The position numbers were made by a program, and so were the translations under genes. The notes beneath the pieces were generated by a model. That model made no database searches. It saw only the letters and a program-made list of their open reading frames with translations, and was not told where the DNA came from. A stretch of 64,000 nt of DNA from Perca fluviatilis. Taxonomy: Eukaryota > Chordata > Actinopteri > Perciformes > Percidae. Below, piece by piece: positions 26,644 to 40,700 of this stretch (positions within the stretch are counted from its first letter, which is position 1; every line of letters begins with the position of its first letter). The stretch lies in NCBI RefSeq assembly GCF_010015445.1, contig NC_053114.1, positions 34,727,475-34,791,474 on the forward strand. Reading direction: 5' to 3'.

Positions 26644-29600
26644 TTAGTGTATATGCTATCTGTCCTCTTCAGCCTCCATTAGATCAGACATCCGACAGCC
26701 CAGAGAGAAACTTCTGGAGTCCAGTCAGACCTCTCAGCTCTGTCCAACCTGATTCCCTCTGACAGGGCAGACGGAGCAGTGCAGGCACGTGACATATCAT
26801 CTACAGTAAATGTAACGTCGCGACAACCTTAGATAATATGAAGGCCATTACATACTCAGATAGGTGCAAGCAATTTTTGCTTTTGTCTTCGCAACCAAAC
26901 CACATTAATCTAAACAAAAACAAGGCATCAGGCAGAGATGCTACTTTCATGTGTCTGTGTCTGCCAGTGAAACAGAGAAAATAAAAGGTCGTCATACTCA
27001 TTTCCATGTGTCTCACCCACATGCCAACCAGTTGGCACAAATATGCTAACCAAGCTCCATGCAGATGCAGTTGAGTGCAGACCTGTCGTTATACAGTACA
27101 CACTGGAAGAACGAACACAGAATAGCAGATGGTCATTTGCATTATCTTCTTCTGCACCACTGTGGCTTTGAGGACATGAGAGATATGCAGGGTATTGAGT
27201 TGTTGCGCAACTTTACCCACTTCCAAGGTGCATGGAGAGGGGAAATAGTCTGAAGGGATCATCCTGATGACAATGATGAAAGGGCACAAGCCAAAACATG
27301 TTGGTCTCACAATAGAATCTTTATACTACAAGTGTTGCTGCAGTATGGCAGCTATGATAATCTGGATGAGCGGGATTTTGGAAGCTTGTTTTTATATAGT
27401 TTTTTGTCCAAAAAAAATCAACATGTAACGAAAAATCGTTACAAAAGCTTAGCAAAAAACAAGATTCAGCATATTGGTTTTCTAGAAAAAGCCTTCCCAT
27501 GCTGGTAATTATCTCTCATTTGTTCACTATAAACCTGACCATAAATATTGCAGAAGGCATATGACAGGCATGTATTGATTTTTTGTTTTTATTAAACCCT
27601 TCCTGTTGTCATTCATATTATTTTATTACATTGTCCTACACTGACATTTTGTGGCTCTTTTAAACTACGGTACTTGATTGATTTGTCATACAGCATACAA
27701 TCTCAAAATCTAAATTCTAGATCCCTTGTTGGCATTTAAGTCAATATTTGACAACACTGCATGGGATGATGCATAATTTATTTTTTTTACAAGGGATGCG
27801 TTTCGGAAATTTCATTAGCTAGTCACATGGATCTCTGTTAATCAAAGGTCTTTCAAATAAATGGGGAGGGTTTAAATATCAATACTACTGAGCACCTGTC
27901 CCTGAGGAGTAAACAAGACACAAGAGCAAGCAAGAAGAAAAGATGTAATTTTGATTGAAATGACAGGAACACTCTTACAGTGATGTGTACTTACGGTGAC
28001 ATAAAACTGAAAAGAAACTAAAACAAAACGCAAATCCTGCTGGGAATGTTGGTGACAGTTTGTAACAAAAATCAAACATCAGTTCAGTCTCACTCCAAAT
28101 GAACTTCCTAATTCAAATCTTCTTCAAATTTGCTTTATTCACAGTGTACAAAAAGCTGTCCCAGGCAAGCTTATTTTCCTTAATGAGTCAACCACACAAC
28201 TAAATCTCCAGAAGACTGAACAACGAATGCAAATCACCCCTAACGGCGCACTGTAAAAAATGAGCTCTTGTAAACAAAACTGATTACTGAGGAAAAAACA
28301 AGCTAGAATGTAAACCTTGACTAAGCTAGTTCTATTACTGGCTAATGAGCAAATCCTTTAACACCTCCTGCTGTACTGACATTCTTACACAGGATATTAC
28401 ATACAGTAGTTTATACACTGCAGGAGTGGGGCTGGTTTAGAGGCGGCTGATTGATGGTGTGTGGGAATTAGTGTTAAAGATTTTTGGCTTATTCCATAGT
28501 GACCTCAGGTTAAAAGCAATGCTATGCCAATATAAGCTCGTAATGGGAAAGTCATTGTCACATTTGCATATTTAATTTTGAAGGCCGGATCTCTGTGATT
28601 GCTTCTGGAAATGTGATGTGTCTACAGCAGAAGTCGGATTTCTGTCTTCTCTTTTCTTCAATGCTGCTTATTTGCAAAATCGTAATCATAAAAAGGTACA
28701 TTTTAAAAATAAACATTTTAAAAAGTTGTAAAAAAAAAGAAAAAGGTATCGGATAAGATCAAGTAAAGACAAACACAGCTGCCTTCATTAGTGCCCATAG
28801 CTGAACAAGGATTACATAGTAATAATAATACTATGTCAGTGTCTGCTGTGCAAGGCCGCATACCTGACTTTTATGACGCCTCTCTGTTGGCTGGGCCCCA
28901 GACATGTGGCTGCAGCGTGCCACGTGGGCTTCTCCGCTAACCTCGCCAGCAGCAACAGCAGCACCGCTAGTCGCTCTGGAACCTCTGCCAAAACATCCGA
29001 CAGCGTGCCACTGACTTTTATAGCCTAAGTCCAAAAAAAAACACTGCTAATGAAACTACGGCTTAAAGAGGGATCTCTGGCAGTGTCACTGTTGGAGAAT
29101 AGTCATTAACATCTGACTGCAATTGGGCTTGGGAGTTGCATGGCAATGTCCCATAGAGTATCTTTGTTCCCTGCATTTAAAAGTCACTGCCAATAAAAAC
29201 GGATGATGCTGAGTGAGTAATCTTTGCCTCATCCCCTTCCCGGATCCAATAACTTGCTACTGCTATTGTGGGGAAGAAAAAAAAATAAAAAATCGCAGCA
29301 GAAGGTTGATAAGAATGCCAAGCTATGGATCACACCACTGACATATTAGCAGAAGTGGAGGTGACACTAAGTCAAGAGAGTCAAGAGAACTGCTTGCTTG
29401 ACTGTGTCATTAACTTATGGCCATGAAGTTGCAATGTGGAGAAAATGCATGTATTTGTTAGAAAATCAGTTCTTTGATGACTTTTAAAAACTAATTTAGA
29501 AAGGAAAGATGAGTAAGGTGATCGAAACAATTCTAGCAGACACAATTAACATTTTTTTTATTATGATTAAAAGTAGGTGAGGGTGAGGGAACTAGTGTAG

Positions 29601-29958
29601 GCGGTAAACATGCAGTACTGATGTGCCCAACTCGTTCTCCCACAGCATCCGCGGTTTCCTTCAGGAGTGTAATCAGCCTCCATGCGGTCTGGCTGCCTCC
29701 TTCAACCCCAGCAGGAATGCGTTCTTCATTGCCAAAATCCCTTTGACAAAATGTGGATGCAAGCAAAACACAAAGCGCCTGACCGTTGAGCAGGATGAAT
29801 CTCATTCTGTCACTAGGGCAGGGAGCGTGTTATCACAGGGTTATGAGCAGCTGTCGAGCATGTTTCCTAAAGGAATGCTAATGTTGATTTAAGCCATCTC
29901 CCTCTATACGTCATGCTATTTGAAACAAACACCACACCGCCCATTTTCTACCATAATT

Positions 29959-29961
<3 letters not shown>
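26644..29961. other. Unassigned non-coding DNA
   Basis: No gene found. A GC-richer patch at 28840-29030 is open on both strands, with a Gly/Ser-rich plus frame and an Ala-rich minus frame. Neither has a known domain or convincing splice sites, so this is probably a composition effect or a conserved non-coding element. Confidence 0.45.

Positions 29962-29992
<31 letters not shown>
29962..29992. repeat. (CA)n microsatellite
   Basis: About 15 CA units without interruption. Confidence 0.95.
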
Positions 29993-29994
<2 letters not shown>

Positions 29995-30457
29995 AACTCC
30001 ACCTTGTAGAGTAAAACCATCCATTACGGAGGTCTAAAATACCACGTCAGGGCCTCGCAAGGCTGCATATCTGCTGTTACCCTGGTATTCAGCGGGTGAG
30101 AGAACCAGCAAATGGAAGGTTTCTGGATTCGTCTTCCAGCTGTGTGGGCGACTACACTCATACAAATCTATGTTTAAAAAAAGGTCAACTGGCTCAAACA
30201 CGATTATGAGGCCTGTAGTTACATGTACACATTTGAGGGCACACGTGACTGGCACAAATGTCAGTGCAATACACAGGTTGCATACCAGGGACAGACAACC
30301 GTTCACACACCCATGGACGTACGTCACACCACCACAGTAATACCCCCCCTAGTGTGCCAAGGGTGGCTGACAAGACCCATCCCGCTCAGAGCTGCGAACA
30401 CATTCTTGCACCTGCTGCCTCCCTCCCGACTGCTGCTCCTCCGCTCTCTTCAAGGAG

Positions 30458-30621
<164 letters not shown>

Positions 30622-30888
30622 ATTCCACACTGGTGAGGTGGCTGAATGTCAAACAGTCATAATCTCTCTGCTACGTGCAGTTATGCTGTTAACCTCTGAC
30701 AAGTGTAATTCTAACTTGGGTTCTCAGTTTTCTCCAATGAATAAAACATATTTTAGCTGTGAAGGAATCTCTAAGGGACTGGCAGGAAATTAGGCAGATG
30801 AAGAAATGTTAGCCAAGTGTGTCTCTTACACTTTGCCAAGTGTAATAGAGTTTTGATTTATGCTGAGGGGGGGTTGGGAGTCTATACT

Positions 30889-30910
30889 GTGTGTCTGTTT
30901 GTCTGTCTGT

Positions 30911-30957
<47 letters not shown>

Positions 30958-30985
30958 TGCGTGCGTGCGTGTGTGTGTGTGTGTG
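30889..30985. repeat. Compound (GT)n microsatellite
   Basis: GTCT units, then a (GT)n core, a short GCGTGC block and (GT)n again. It lies only 270 bp from the long CA array, on the complementary phase. Confidence 0.95.
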
Positions 30986-33900
30986 AACTGTGAGCCAGAC
31001 ACAGGCAGAGAGACAAACTGACAAGCATGAAGGCGGAATATTCGAGCAGTGTATGAGACGGCCTACTAAACATATGGAGGAGACGGAGTCTCCAGTCCTG
31101 TGGGTGTGGAGATGAAAGACTGAGAAGTCTGACTTCTTGCACTTCCTGCTGAGACAAGGTGGAAGCTACCAGAATCCTGTCAGGAACAGGAGGGGCCAAT
31201 TTATTCTGGCTCAGATTCTCCAGAACTTGTGAGTCTCTCCTTCACACACTAGAGCTTAAAAAAAATAAATAAAAGGTTTCTAGAGTGACATTATTGCCTG
31301 TTTCTGTGCATACACAGTGTGATCATTCCAGAAGAGAACAGCATGATTCATCACTCGCTACGCTTGTTTGCTGCCTAATTCCTCTAAATCAGAGGTAGAC
31401 AAGAATAATGTCGTAAGCGTCTTATCACCATGCTCTCTATGTACTGACATTTTCTACTGCTGTTGTGTAAATTCTTGTGGACACGCTGTGGAGGATGTGG
31501 CACCGGCAAACTCATTCTCCGCTGGCTAAATGATGGCTGACCTTTCCACTGGCAGTCTGGGAAACAGGGAGCCCAGCTCACGAGTGAGTCCTGATAGGAC
31601 ACAAGGAGTGGAGTGGCAGATGCAGCTGAAGAATATTGACGACTCCAAGAACTCATGAATAAAAACATAACGGATGTAAAAGATGGTGTGGTTGTTGTGG
31701 ATGAGGGGGGTTATTCCAGCTGTCTGTCTGCTTGCATTAGCAGGCTTCATTAATAACATTCATTGGCCATTCAGGGTATATTTAAACAGAGCACTGAGAA
31801 TATTTAGCCTCCCCTGGCTCCTGTCCTGATACACTTACATGGGCTGTGTAATGCCTGCAGGACAATTCAATTAGGAAAGGGGCATTGGATCACTATTAAG
31901 ACTTAAGACTCACATCCTAAAAGCATAATTTATCACCATCAAGGTCTATTGTATGACAATGGTAGATTAGGTGTCCTGGACATTTTCTGGTAGGTGACAT
32001 ATGGCTTCCAAGAACGGTTAGGGGTAAATGAGATTAGCTTTGTATGTGTCTCTCCTAAAATGGAGCCCAGCAGAATTAATGGCACAGACTAGCTCCTTCT
32101 TATTGTTTTTCCTACAATAGATTCTGGTTGAACACAGGCCATTTGTTGGCTCTCTCATCATAATTGCACTGCTTCCTGTAGGGAGCAACAGAGGGAGATG
32201 AAATCAATCAAAATAAGCCCGTCTGCAAACTTCATTTTAAATCATCCTCAAATCAGGTCCATGAACAATCTCCACATAACAAAATAGTAGAATTGTGTTG
32301 AAAGTAAACCTCTCCAAGATCTGTTTGTGCTGACTGAGTCTTTGCCAAGCAGAAGGGGACCGAGTAAGAGTTGACAGTGAAAAACGGAAAAAAGAAAAAC
32401 TTAGGGAAGATAAAGATGCCAGAAAGTGAGACAGGGCAGTGTGTGAGTGGCCCCCGGTGCCAGCTGACCCACTGTTGGCAGGTCTGGCTGCTGGGCCCAC
32501 TGCTGCTATCAACAGTGTCCAGGCACAGAGGGGAATCCTAGGTAATTTGTCCGCTTGTTTGGATAATCCACCATCTGCCATGCTGCAAAGGCCTCAGGCC
32601 CATCCACAAGCCTCCACGTTGGACCCAAATGCTAAACATATGGGGGCAAGTAAAAATGGAGTCCAAGTTCCTCTGAGGGCACACAGACTGCGGAACAAGA
32701 CTCAATCAGAAAGCTATAGTTAGAAGGAATATGAATCACCAAAAATGTCTTTACTGTACAAACAGAGATGCCTTAGGCTTAGGGTGTGCATTTTTGATTA
32801 TTCCTGTAACATTTTAGATCTTATACATGGTCGGTATAGGATTCTAATTAATAGTGCAAAATATAGCGGCCATTTTAGCAGCACTGGTATATTTTGTAAT
32901 GACTGAAAAGAGCAGATTTTTCTTTTTATATTTACAAAAAAATACTTTTTACTTGAGGCAAGTGCGATAGGATCCGCCTGCTGTCTGAAAATTGGTGTTT
33001 GAAAACATTATGCCTACACAAATGTTGATTGGCATGCAATAAACCAAGCATTAGCAGAGTGTATTAGATGTCTCCATCTGTACCAAAGATCACCGTTGAA
33101 GTGTAAAAGGTAAACTCCACTGGTAAAAAAAAAAATACAGACACAATTCAGTTGTCTGCAAAAAATATCAATACTGTGCATCAAAAACTTGTGCTGTCTT
33201 GCGTTGCCTTGATTGAGCACAATTTTCAACATAAATTGCAGTTTCTCCAACATTGGACAAAAAGTCTATCCTGATCCTCTGATGTTGTAAAACAGCCCCA
33301 TGCTTTGCTTTCTCTGATGAGCAATAGAGTGCACCCGAGATTGAATGAATCATATTCAAATACAGATTGTAAAACAAGTCTGCACCACCCACATAAGCAT
33401 ATTATAAATGATATTTGCAGAAGTGAAAAGAAGCGACAGCAAAGGATACTCAAATGTCGTGGAAAACCCATCTCAGACAGGTTTGCCATCCTGTCAGGAA
33501 CTATTACTTTCAATTTCCTGGTTGTTTACGGGGACAGGAAACCGAGACAATTGTGAAGCTTTATCTTATACATGACTGGGTTCTCAAATGACCTTTAAGA
33601 AATAGGAAAATGACTTTTCAGATCCTTTCAGGGTGATAGCACTGCATGGTCGGTATGGTGATACTCCAAGCAATTGTTGGATGCCAGGACGGGCAACACA
33701 TATATAACATGGTTTAAAAAAACAGAAATATGCCAATCTGCCTATTGTGGTTGAGTCGATATGTGTTATCAATACTAAAGGAGCTCCTTCAGAATAGGAA
33801 GGATAAAGGAAGGAAACTAGACAAGACCTTTTGAACAATAAGTTAGACTTTCAGGCTTTAACCATCTTCATCTTAATACCGCTCAGTTATTGTACCTCAG

Positions 33901-34655
33901 AAAAGCAAAATAAATTGACCAGGTGAAATGATAGGGGAGGAATGGAGCAATGAGTGAGACTTGGCAGAGAAAAATTCAGAGAATGACTCACTTTCTTGTA
34001 CGACTAACATTGCACTTCAAACTATTCTTCTATTGTATTCCCTTTGACAACAGTGTATTGTGGCACAATGCTTTGAAGTGCCATGAAATGATGTATTGAG
34101 TCACCGACCAGTGGTGTGACAGTGGGCCTAAAGATGATTACTGAGGCTGTGAGGTGAAGGGCTGCTGCTTTTTGGTCCTTAGCCTGGCAGCAAGGCTGAA
34201 CACTACAAAGGTGTGCCACTATTTTAATCTAACCGACTGTGATTCATGGTCACTTGAAACAAATGACTATCATGGTAATCAGCATTACCTGGAGGACAGA
34301 TTACTGTGTATCTGTTTAATCATTTGGTAATCAATTAAAGTCTACCATTAGTTAGACGATCAAATAAATACTGCATGGTGCGCTCAGAAAATCAAGTCAA
34401 GTAGAACGACTTTCTCAGGAGGAACAACTGCGGTGTGTGCTCTGGAGATTTTCTGCTCCACAATATTTGTGAACTGAAGGTCAAATGACTACCCATAGAG
34501 TATTTTATGCAGAGATGAGAAACACTTCAGAAACGCATGTATTTCAAAAGGAAGGGCAGTAGTCTGAGCACTAAAACACTGTGATTTGGCTGCGAGAATA
34601 TAAGTTTAAAAATGCTGAAAACAGTTCAACTTTTGAGGAGACGTATTGCAAATGA
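30986..34655. other. Unassigned non-coding DNA
   Basis: No gene recognised. A GC-richer block at about 32420-32700 contains a plus-strand open frame of 94 codons with no known domain. Confidence 0.45.
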
Positions 34656-34815
34656 CCGGTCTAGTCTATCTATCTGATGGATAGATGGACTTTTTTGATC
34701 CCAAACTGTGACATGTCTTTGTTACCGCAGCAGGTATTAGACACCGAGCATCCATACAGAATTACAAGAAATTAATAATAATAAATAAAAAATAATAAAA
34801 AAAATAAAAATACCA
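34656..34815. repeat. Probable 3' end of a non-LTR retroelement, with A-rich tail
   Basis: GATAGATGGAC, then a degraded form of the TTTATTGATCCCAAA motif seen at the 3' ends of many fish retroelements, then AT-only sequence (AATAATAATAAATAAA) at 34770-34812. It is preceded by short CTAT/GATG units. The family is not resolved and no protein is left. Confidence 0.4.
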
Positions 34816-37616
34816 GAACTCCTACTCAAAAGATATACTCAGGAGGAATGAAAAGAATGTACCACATACAGTATATACAAGAAAGTGACAAGGGCCAGGA
34901 AAAAAAAAAACAATCTGCAGCTAATTTTCTTTGCAGCTTTTTGCACATCATTGCTCTGTGGCCCTCTTGTGACATACCGAACACATTCAGTGCTTGTTTC
35001 AGGGCAGAAAAGACACGTGTGTATATCGGAGTATGTGTCAGAGACGATGATTCACACCGGTTGCCTAAATATGTAATCTGACAAACACATTACGTAAAGT
35101 TCCCAGTGTCGTCTGAATTACTGTTGTGTTGTGAAGAGTGGGACTAGTTCATTTCCTCAGCGCTTACCGGTGCAACTTGAGCATCTGCATGCTCTCCCAG
35201 AATGCTGAATGTGTGCAAATTGCTGTAATGAAGCTATTTCATTAAGAGGATGAGCAGTGCTGAATAAACAGGAACAACAAGGCAGAGTGCTTCATTGAGC
35301 CATCTGTGAAAGTACTTTGGCAAGGAGTGTTGCTGTGTTTACAACACTGATGGCTGGCAGGAGGACAGAGATGACTTCTAGCTAAGTGGAACAACAGTAA
35401 TCTCCAACTTCCAGTGATCTACAAACAAAACTAATGAACAGCAGGGGAGTCTGATGAAAGCTGGAAAGAGGGACTCCATACCATAGGTCATTAAGATTAA
35501 ACTAAAGCATTGTTGGGGTCATCTTGTTCATCACTGATTTTGTAAAGCATCAGCATCAATATGCGCTTGCTCAGCTTAATCAGGTAATCAAACCGTATCC
35601 ACCAACTCTCCATAGGACTCAAATTATGGAATTATGAATTATTACAGAGAGAGAAGGAAATACAGAGTGGAAAATACAGCAACTGCAGTTTGAATGTGCA
35701 TTATCCACTTTATACGCATTTATAAAAAGGCACCTTTACTGTTCTGCAGTCATGTGCAAGCATACAGAAAAAAAAAAAGAGTTCATGTTCGCAGCAGTCA
35801 AACCTGTGGCCTTCTGCTTAAAAACTGACCTATCTATTAATTACCATCCTACTCTGCTACAACAAAGACTGTGTAAATCAGCTAATTGTCATCCACAAGA
35901 CGTGCTCCACAGATGGGTACATGCTAAAGACGAATACCTCCCCATCACATAAATCGCTATTCTCACTAATGCGCCAGTCTGGATCGGCTCATTTTAATGC
36001 CAGAGTCACATTCTCCAGACATGTCATAATTACTTGTCTCCTGACATTTATTAAGTAACATGCTGATTTCCCTCCTTCCTTCAATTGAGCTTAATTGACC
36101 GCTTTTAAAAGCCAAGCCGGTTCTTCTATTAGAACAAAGACCAGACAGCTAAATGTGTCAGAGACTGAAAGGTGCGTGTGTGAGGACATCCCTGCACCGT
36201 CCCAGCACTGTTGATTGCTGTAATGGGCTGGGGCAGCTGGTCTCAGTTTTCCTGTCATCCTCATCACAGTGGCGGAGCCTTGATAGTCAGCCAAAGAGCA
36301 GCGTGTTGCTCGCCAATCAGCCCTGTGTCTTATCCTCTGGCTGCACTACTAATGAACATCATCGTTAAACGAGCTGCACGTCATAGGGAGGTTCAACGAT
36401 AATCCAGAATTACCCAGTAGTAGGAAGTTAGATTAATATCTTTACAACCTTCAATGAAGCTGCACACAAAACTCCAGCAATTAGTATACGTGCATCTCAT
36501 TTCATACCCTCCGATATGTGAATGACTCTCATGACATAAACATAGTCACTTAATAGCACTATGTTTTTCTAAGAAAATGTACAAAATGCATCAGCTCTAA
36601 TGGTTGGAAATATCCAAGCGGCTCAGAGGAAAGCAGAGCCCCTGCAGTAGGCAGTTTCTACGAGAGTTTGTTAGTCTACTTTGCACCTGACGTGCTTTTT
36701 GCCATGCTATGACGAGCAAAATGAAGCAAACATTAAATATTCCTCTTAATAGCCCTTTTAATGGAGGGAACCAGATGGGTTTAATCCACAACGCATCCAT
36801 CTCAGGTCTGAACAGTTATCAGATTAACACAATCAGCAGTAACCGAGCTTGCCCAATCTCTCATTTTCCTGCCATTTAAACACAGTTTACCGTCAGATTG
36901 CTGACCATGTGCCATGTCTCAATTACACCTGCTCTCACCCAGATGATGTTAATGCGCTTAATTCTTCATAATGCTATTAGATGTCACGCCCAATCCTACC
37001 ATCACACATGAATTGAAGTTCAAGAAAGCAGAACAATCTCATTGCAGCTTCTTCCATTTGTTTAGCATTGTATTAGTAGTAGTGCCATCACATTAAAATA
37101 TCTGTTCACTGGGGACATTTTAATTAAATGTGCCTTGACTGAAAATGTTTGTGCTGTTCGAATCTAAAGTGACAATCAGCGCTTCAGTGTCTGTCAGTTG
37201 GCATAATTGCAGCATAACTGAACCGGGGATGGTGCCGGCAGGAGGTGGACAAAGGAGGTGGAGAGAACGGCCGGTAATTGACAGGTGGCTGGTTGGATTA
37301 TTAGCAGCAACAGGATGGTGGGTTCCTGCTGTAAGCTGGTAAGTGGAGGGTGCCACTAAACCTCAAACTGCACCTGGGATGCTGCACTGTAGGTGGGTCA
37401 TGTGGGAAAAGAAACAAGTGCAATAAGGAGAGATACTGTACAGTACGTGGGCTCTTTCTCCACATGTGGAAGTGTTTAGCAGTGATGCTAATGTAGTGTA
37501 ATTTCCAAAGTCAAGGAGCAATCAGTTTTTTTTTGTGATCCAATTTTTATTTATTTTTTATAACAAACAAGAGACAGTTTGTGCAGTCCAGATGGAGTAT
37601 AGAAGACAAAAAAAGT
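34816..37616. other. Unassigned non-coding DNA
   Basis: No gene found. Several stretches contain homeodomain-like TAATTA and ATTAA words, which is unremarkable at this base composition. Confidence 0.45.
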
Positions 37617-37793
37617 GGCCGGTTAGCTCAGTTGGTAGAGCGGGCGCACATGTGCAGAGGTTTATTCCTCGATGTAGAAGGTCCAGGGTTCGAATCTGAC
37701 CTGGGACGGTTTTCCTGCATGTCTTCCCCCCTCTCTCTCCCCTTTCAAATCTCAGCTTTCCTATCCAATAAAGGCAGAAATGCCCCAAAAAAA
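37617..37793 (+). mobile_element. tRNA-derived SINE
   Basis: The head has RNA polymerase III promoter parts: an A-box (TTAGCTCAGTTGGTAGAGC, from about 37623) and a B-box (GGTTCGAATC, from about 37687). A tRNA-unrelated body follows, with CCCCCCTCTCTCTCCCCTTTC, then ATCCAATAAAGGCAGAAATG and an A-rich tail. I know this as a common fish SINE. The head has extra sequence between the A and B boxes compared with a true tRNA. No clear target duplication was seen. Confidence 0.9.
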
Positions 37794-40700
37794 ACTAAAA
37801 AGATAAATAAATAGAAAGGATATGCTAATATACTGTAAGAAAAGATGCAGACAACATACAACAATATCAAAAAAATATATATATATATACATTTACGCAT
37901 AAGGACGAAACAATACACGTGCCCTTCCCACACTCACACAATGACACTGAATGGTATCACCGACAGCATGGGACTGTATGTATACAATGTTTTCTGCATG
38001 TTAAAATAAGATTCATCAGGCAACAAACTACTCTTTCCTAGTCCAAACAAAGATGGTATCTCCAGGAAATGACAAATCTCTGTGCAATAATTTGTGAAAT
38101 GTGAACCCAAATAATGCAGTGCTCGTCATTGGATTTGAGGAAGTTGACACAAAAGGGCATAGGACTTATGCTGCGTTCATGCCACCTGGGAATAACCGGG
38201 AACGCCCCCGTGGTTACGTTGTTTTTCTGACTGGCAGCGTTCACATGGTCGGGATGCGTGTTCTTCTTCTTCTGTTATATTGCCGTTTGGCATAACAACT
38301 TGTTGCATGACTGCCATCAACGGTTGGCCATAGACTAGAGCATCAGGTGTGTGAAAACATGGAGGCCACAATAACAAAAGATTTGCTGCTGTTTTCTTAT
38401 ACAAGCATCCAAACAGCACATCGCCAGGTGTTTGTTTGTATTATCTGCAGGACAACCAACGGGAAAGGACATGGATAAGGTGTTTTTTTTATACATAGGC
38501 CTATTTATGAATAATTTGAAACATGTTATGTCTGTGTATGTTTCTTGGCAGAGGCATTTGTCCACAACAAACTGTTTATTGTCATTGAAATATGTTCAGT
38601 GAACCAAAGTCGCCTACATCAAACGTGCCGTGAATGGTGATGTTTTCACTCGGAAAAATGTTTTTCCGATGTCTATGAACAGTCAATTGAAATTCTTTTT
38701 TGTAGATTGGCAATAAAGCTATCCACAAGTTCACAAATATTTATCTCTACTGATTTAAATGTGTCAACTCTGGCTTATAGTGTATGTGTATGTTTAATTT
38801 TGGGTTAACAGGTAAAAAAATCAGTAGGTCTGGAGGCTGATTTTCACCCCGCCTGACTTCAGGAATGTTTCCTTATCATATGACCTAGTCAGGCAGAACC
38901 GCTAGTGTCCTGTGGTCTATCTTGTTTATTTTACAAGCACTTGCAGAATGCAAGAGCAATGCAGAACTAGTATAGACAAACTTTGCAAGAAACGGAAACA
39001 CTGCTCCTAGTTCCCCTGAGTATGACATTTCATATTAGGAAGGAGAGGCGCTCTCATTCCTGCATTTTCACAGACTAATTCTCATGTAGTGTCTTCAATG
39101 TAGCTGAAACAGTATCTCAATCTCTAAACCCCCTGACAGAGTCCAGTCAGATGTCAAATCCAAAATGTTTGCATGGCTCCTAAATGCGAAGTCTGATTCA
39201 TGGGATACAGAGATCTTTTACTCAGGAAATGGCAGGTTTCACTTCATCATGAATGATATTAAAGTGGCCGTGCACCAGCGGGATTGCCTAGTTGTTTGCC
39301 TTGACCTGGGAGGTCACAGTCTTTATCCTTACAACTGATGTGTTTCCACAGTCTTGTCTGTGTCCGTCAGCAACACACTGAACTGCACCTGATAACAGCA
39401 CACATGATCTCAACCTGCCTGTACTGGGCTGGTTGCATTACATCATTTGGTTGAAACGGAACGTTAATTTTTTGTAAATAAACGGTGATGCTATAGCAAG
39501 TGTGCAGGATTTTTTTTCCTTTGTTCAAAGTTGATATTTTTCAACGCACCTGCACTACATTTTTTTGGGATGTGCGAGTTGTTTCTTCAAAAAAGTTTAA
39601 ATGAGTAAGAAAATTACATTCTCACCAGTTTACTTTTAACTGGGCGGAGCTCAGATAAGGTTTGGGCTCAGTATTTACTGGCTGCTGTGTTTCTATTAAA
39701 TTAATTTTCTTGAGTAATAGGAATTAAGTAGGTCTGTCATTATTAAGCTGCATATAAACACAGTGCAGTACAGAGTTAGGGGAATAATTAGCATGAGAAA
39801 GAACACACCACCAATGTGCATTATTTACAACATCTGCAGTGCTTATTCTTTATTAATATGATTGCTACACCGATGTCCATGTGGGAGCACTGTCCTAACT
39901 GCGTTTAAAAAGCGCAGAGATCAGCAGGCTGCTGCCCTACTATAACAGGGACGCAGACGGTTTTTCAAACATGAAAATGTAAGGTCGGGTCAGGGCCGTG
40001 CAGGACGAACTCTATGAATATGAAGGAGAGCTGCCAATTCAGGAGCAGAGATTTTGCTGTTACACACTAAGCCAGATGGGACAGGCCATACACCAACTCA
40101 ATGTGCCAGAAGTGTCTAATAATAGCCTGACAGCACTACTCCCTGCACTACTGACCTCTGGTTTTAGGTCATCAGACAAGGACAGAAATTGACACACAGA
40201 ATAAGCATTTTCCCAATAATTCAAACTTTTTCCCATTTTCTAAACAAGATATGGTCACATTTTTTTTTTTTAGAGAAAATAACTCATCTTTGTGGGACTG
40301 AATCTTCTACAGTGTATTATTTTCTGGCCAATGTTATCAACACAATGTTCACCATTTGCCTGTCCATGTCCCCTTTCTTGACAACATTGCTCATTCAAAT
40401 TGTCCATTATCCACTCAAGTTACATTGACCAAAATGGAGACATGAGCAAATCACAGGGGGTGCAATTACATTTTTAGCAATACATGGCAGTAAATTATAG
40501 AAATTCAGTATTTGTGTTAGCTTATGTGTGAGTGCTACATCCCCTCAGGCTAGTACCAGTGCATCCATTACCACAGGTGCAAATTAAGCCTCAACTGCAA
40601 GCCACTGTTCTGGCTCTGTATATAATAATACATCTCAACATGTCTGTGATGTTTGCCATGAGGTATAATGAGTATGATGATTCAAGAGGACACTTAATCA

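Noticed and set aside
37621..37695. A tRNA gene
   Set aside because: A- and B-boxes are present, but the spacing and the missing clover-leaf arms do not fit, and a SINE body with an A-rich tail follows.
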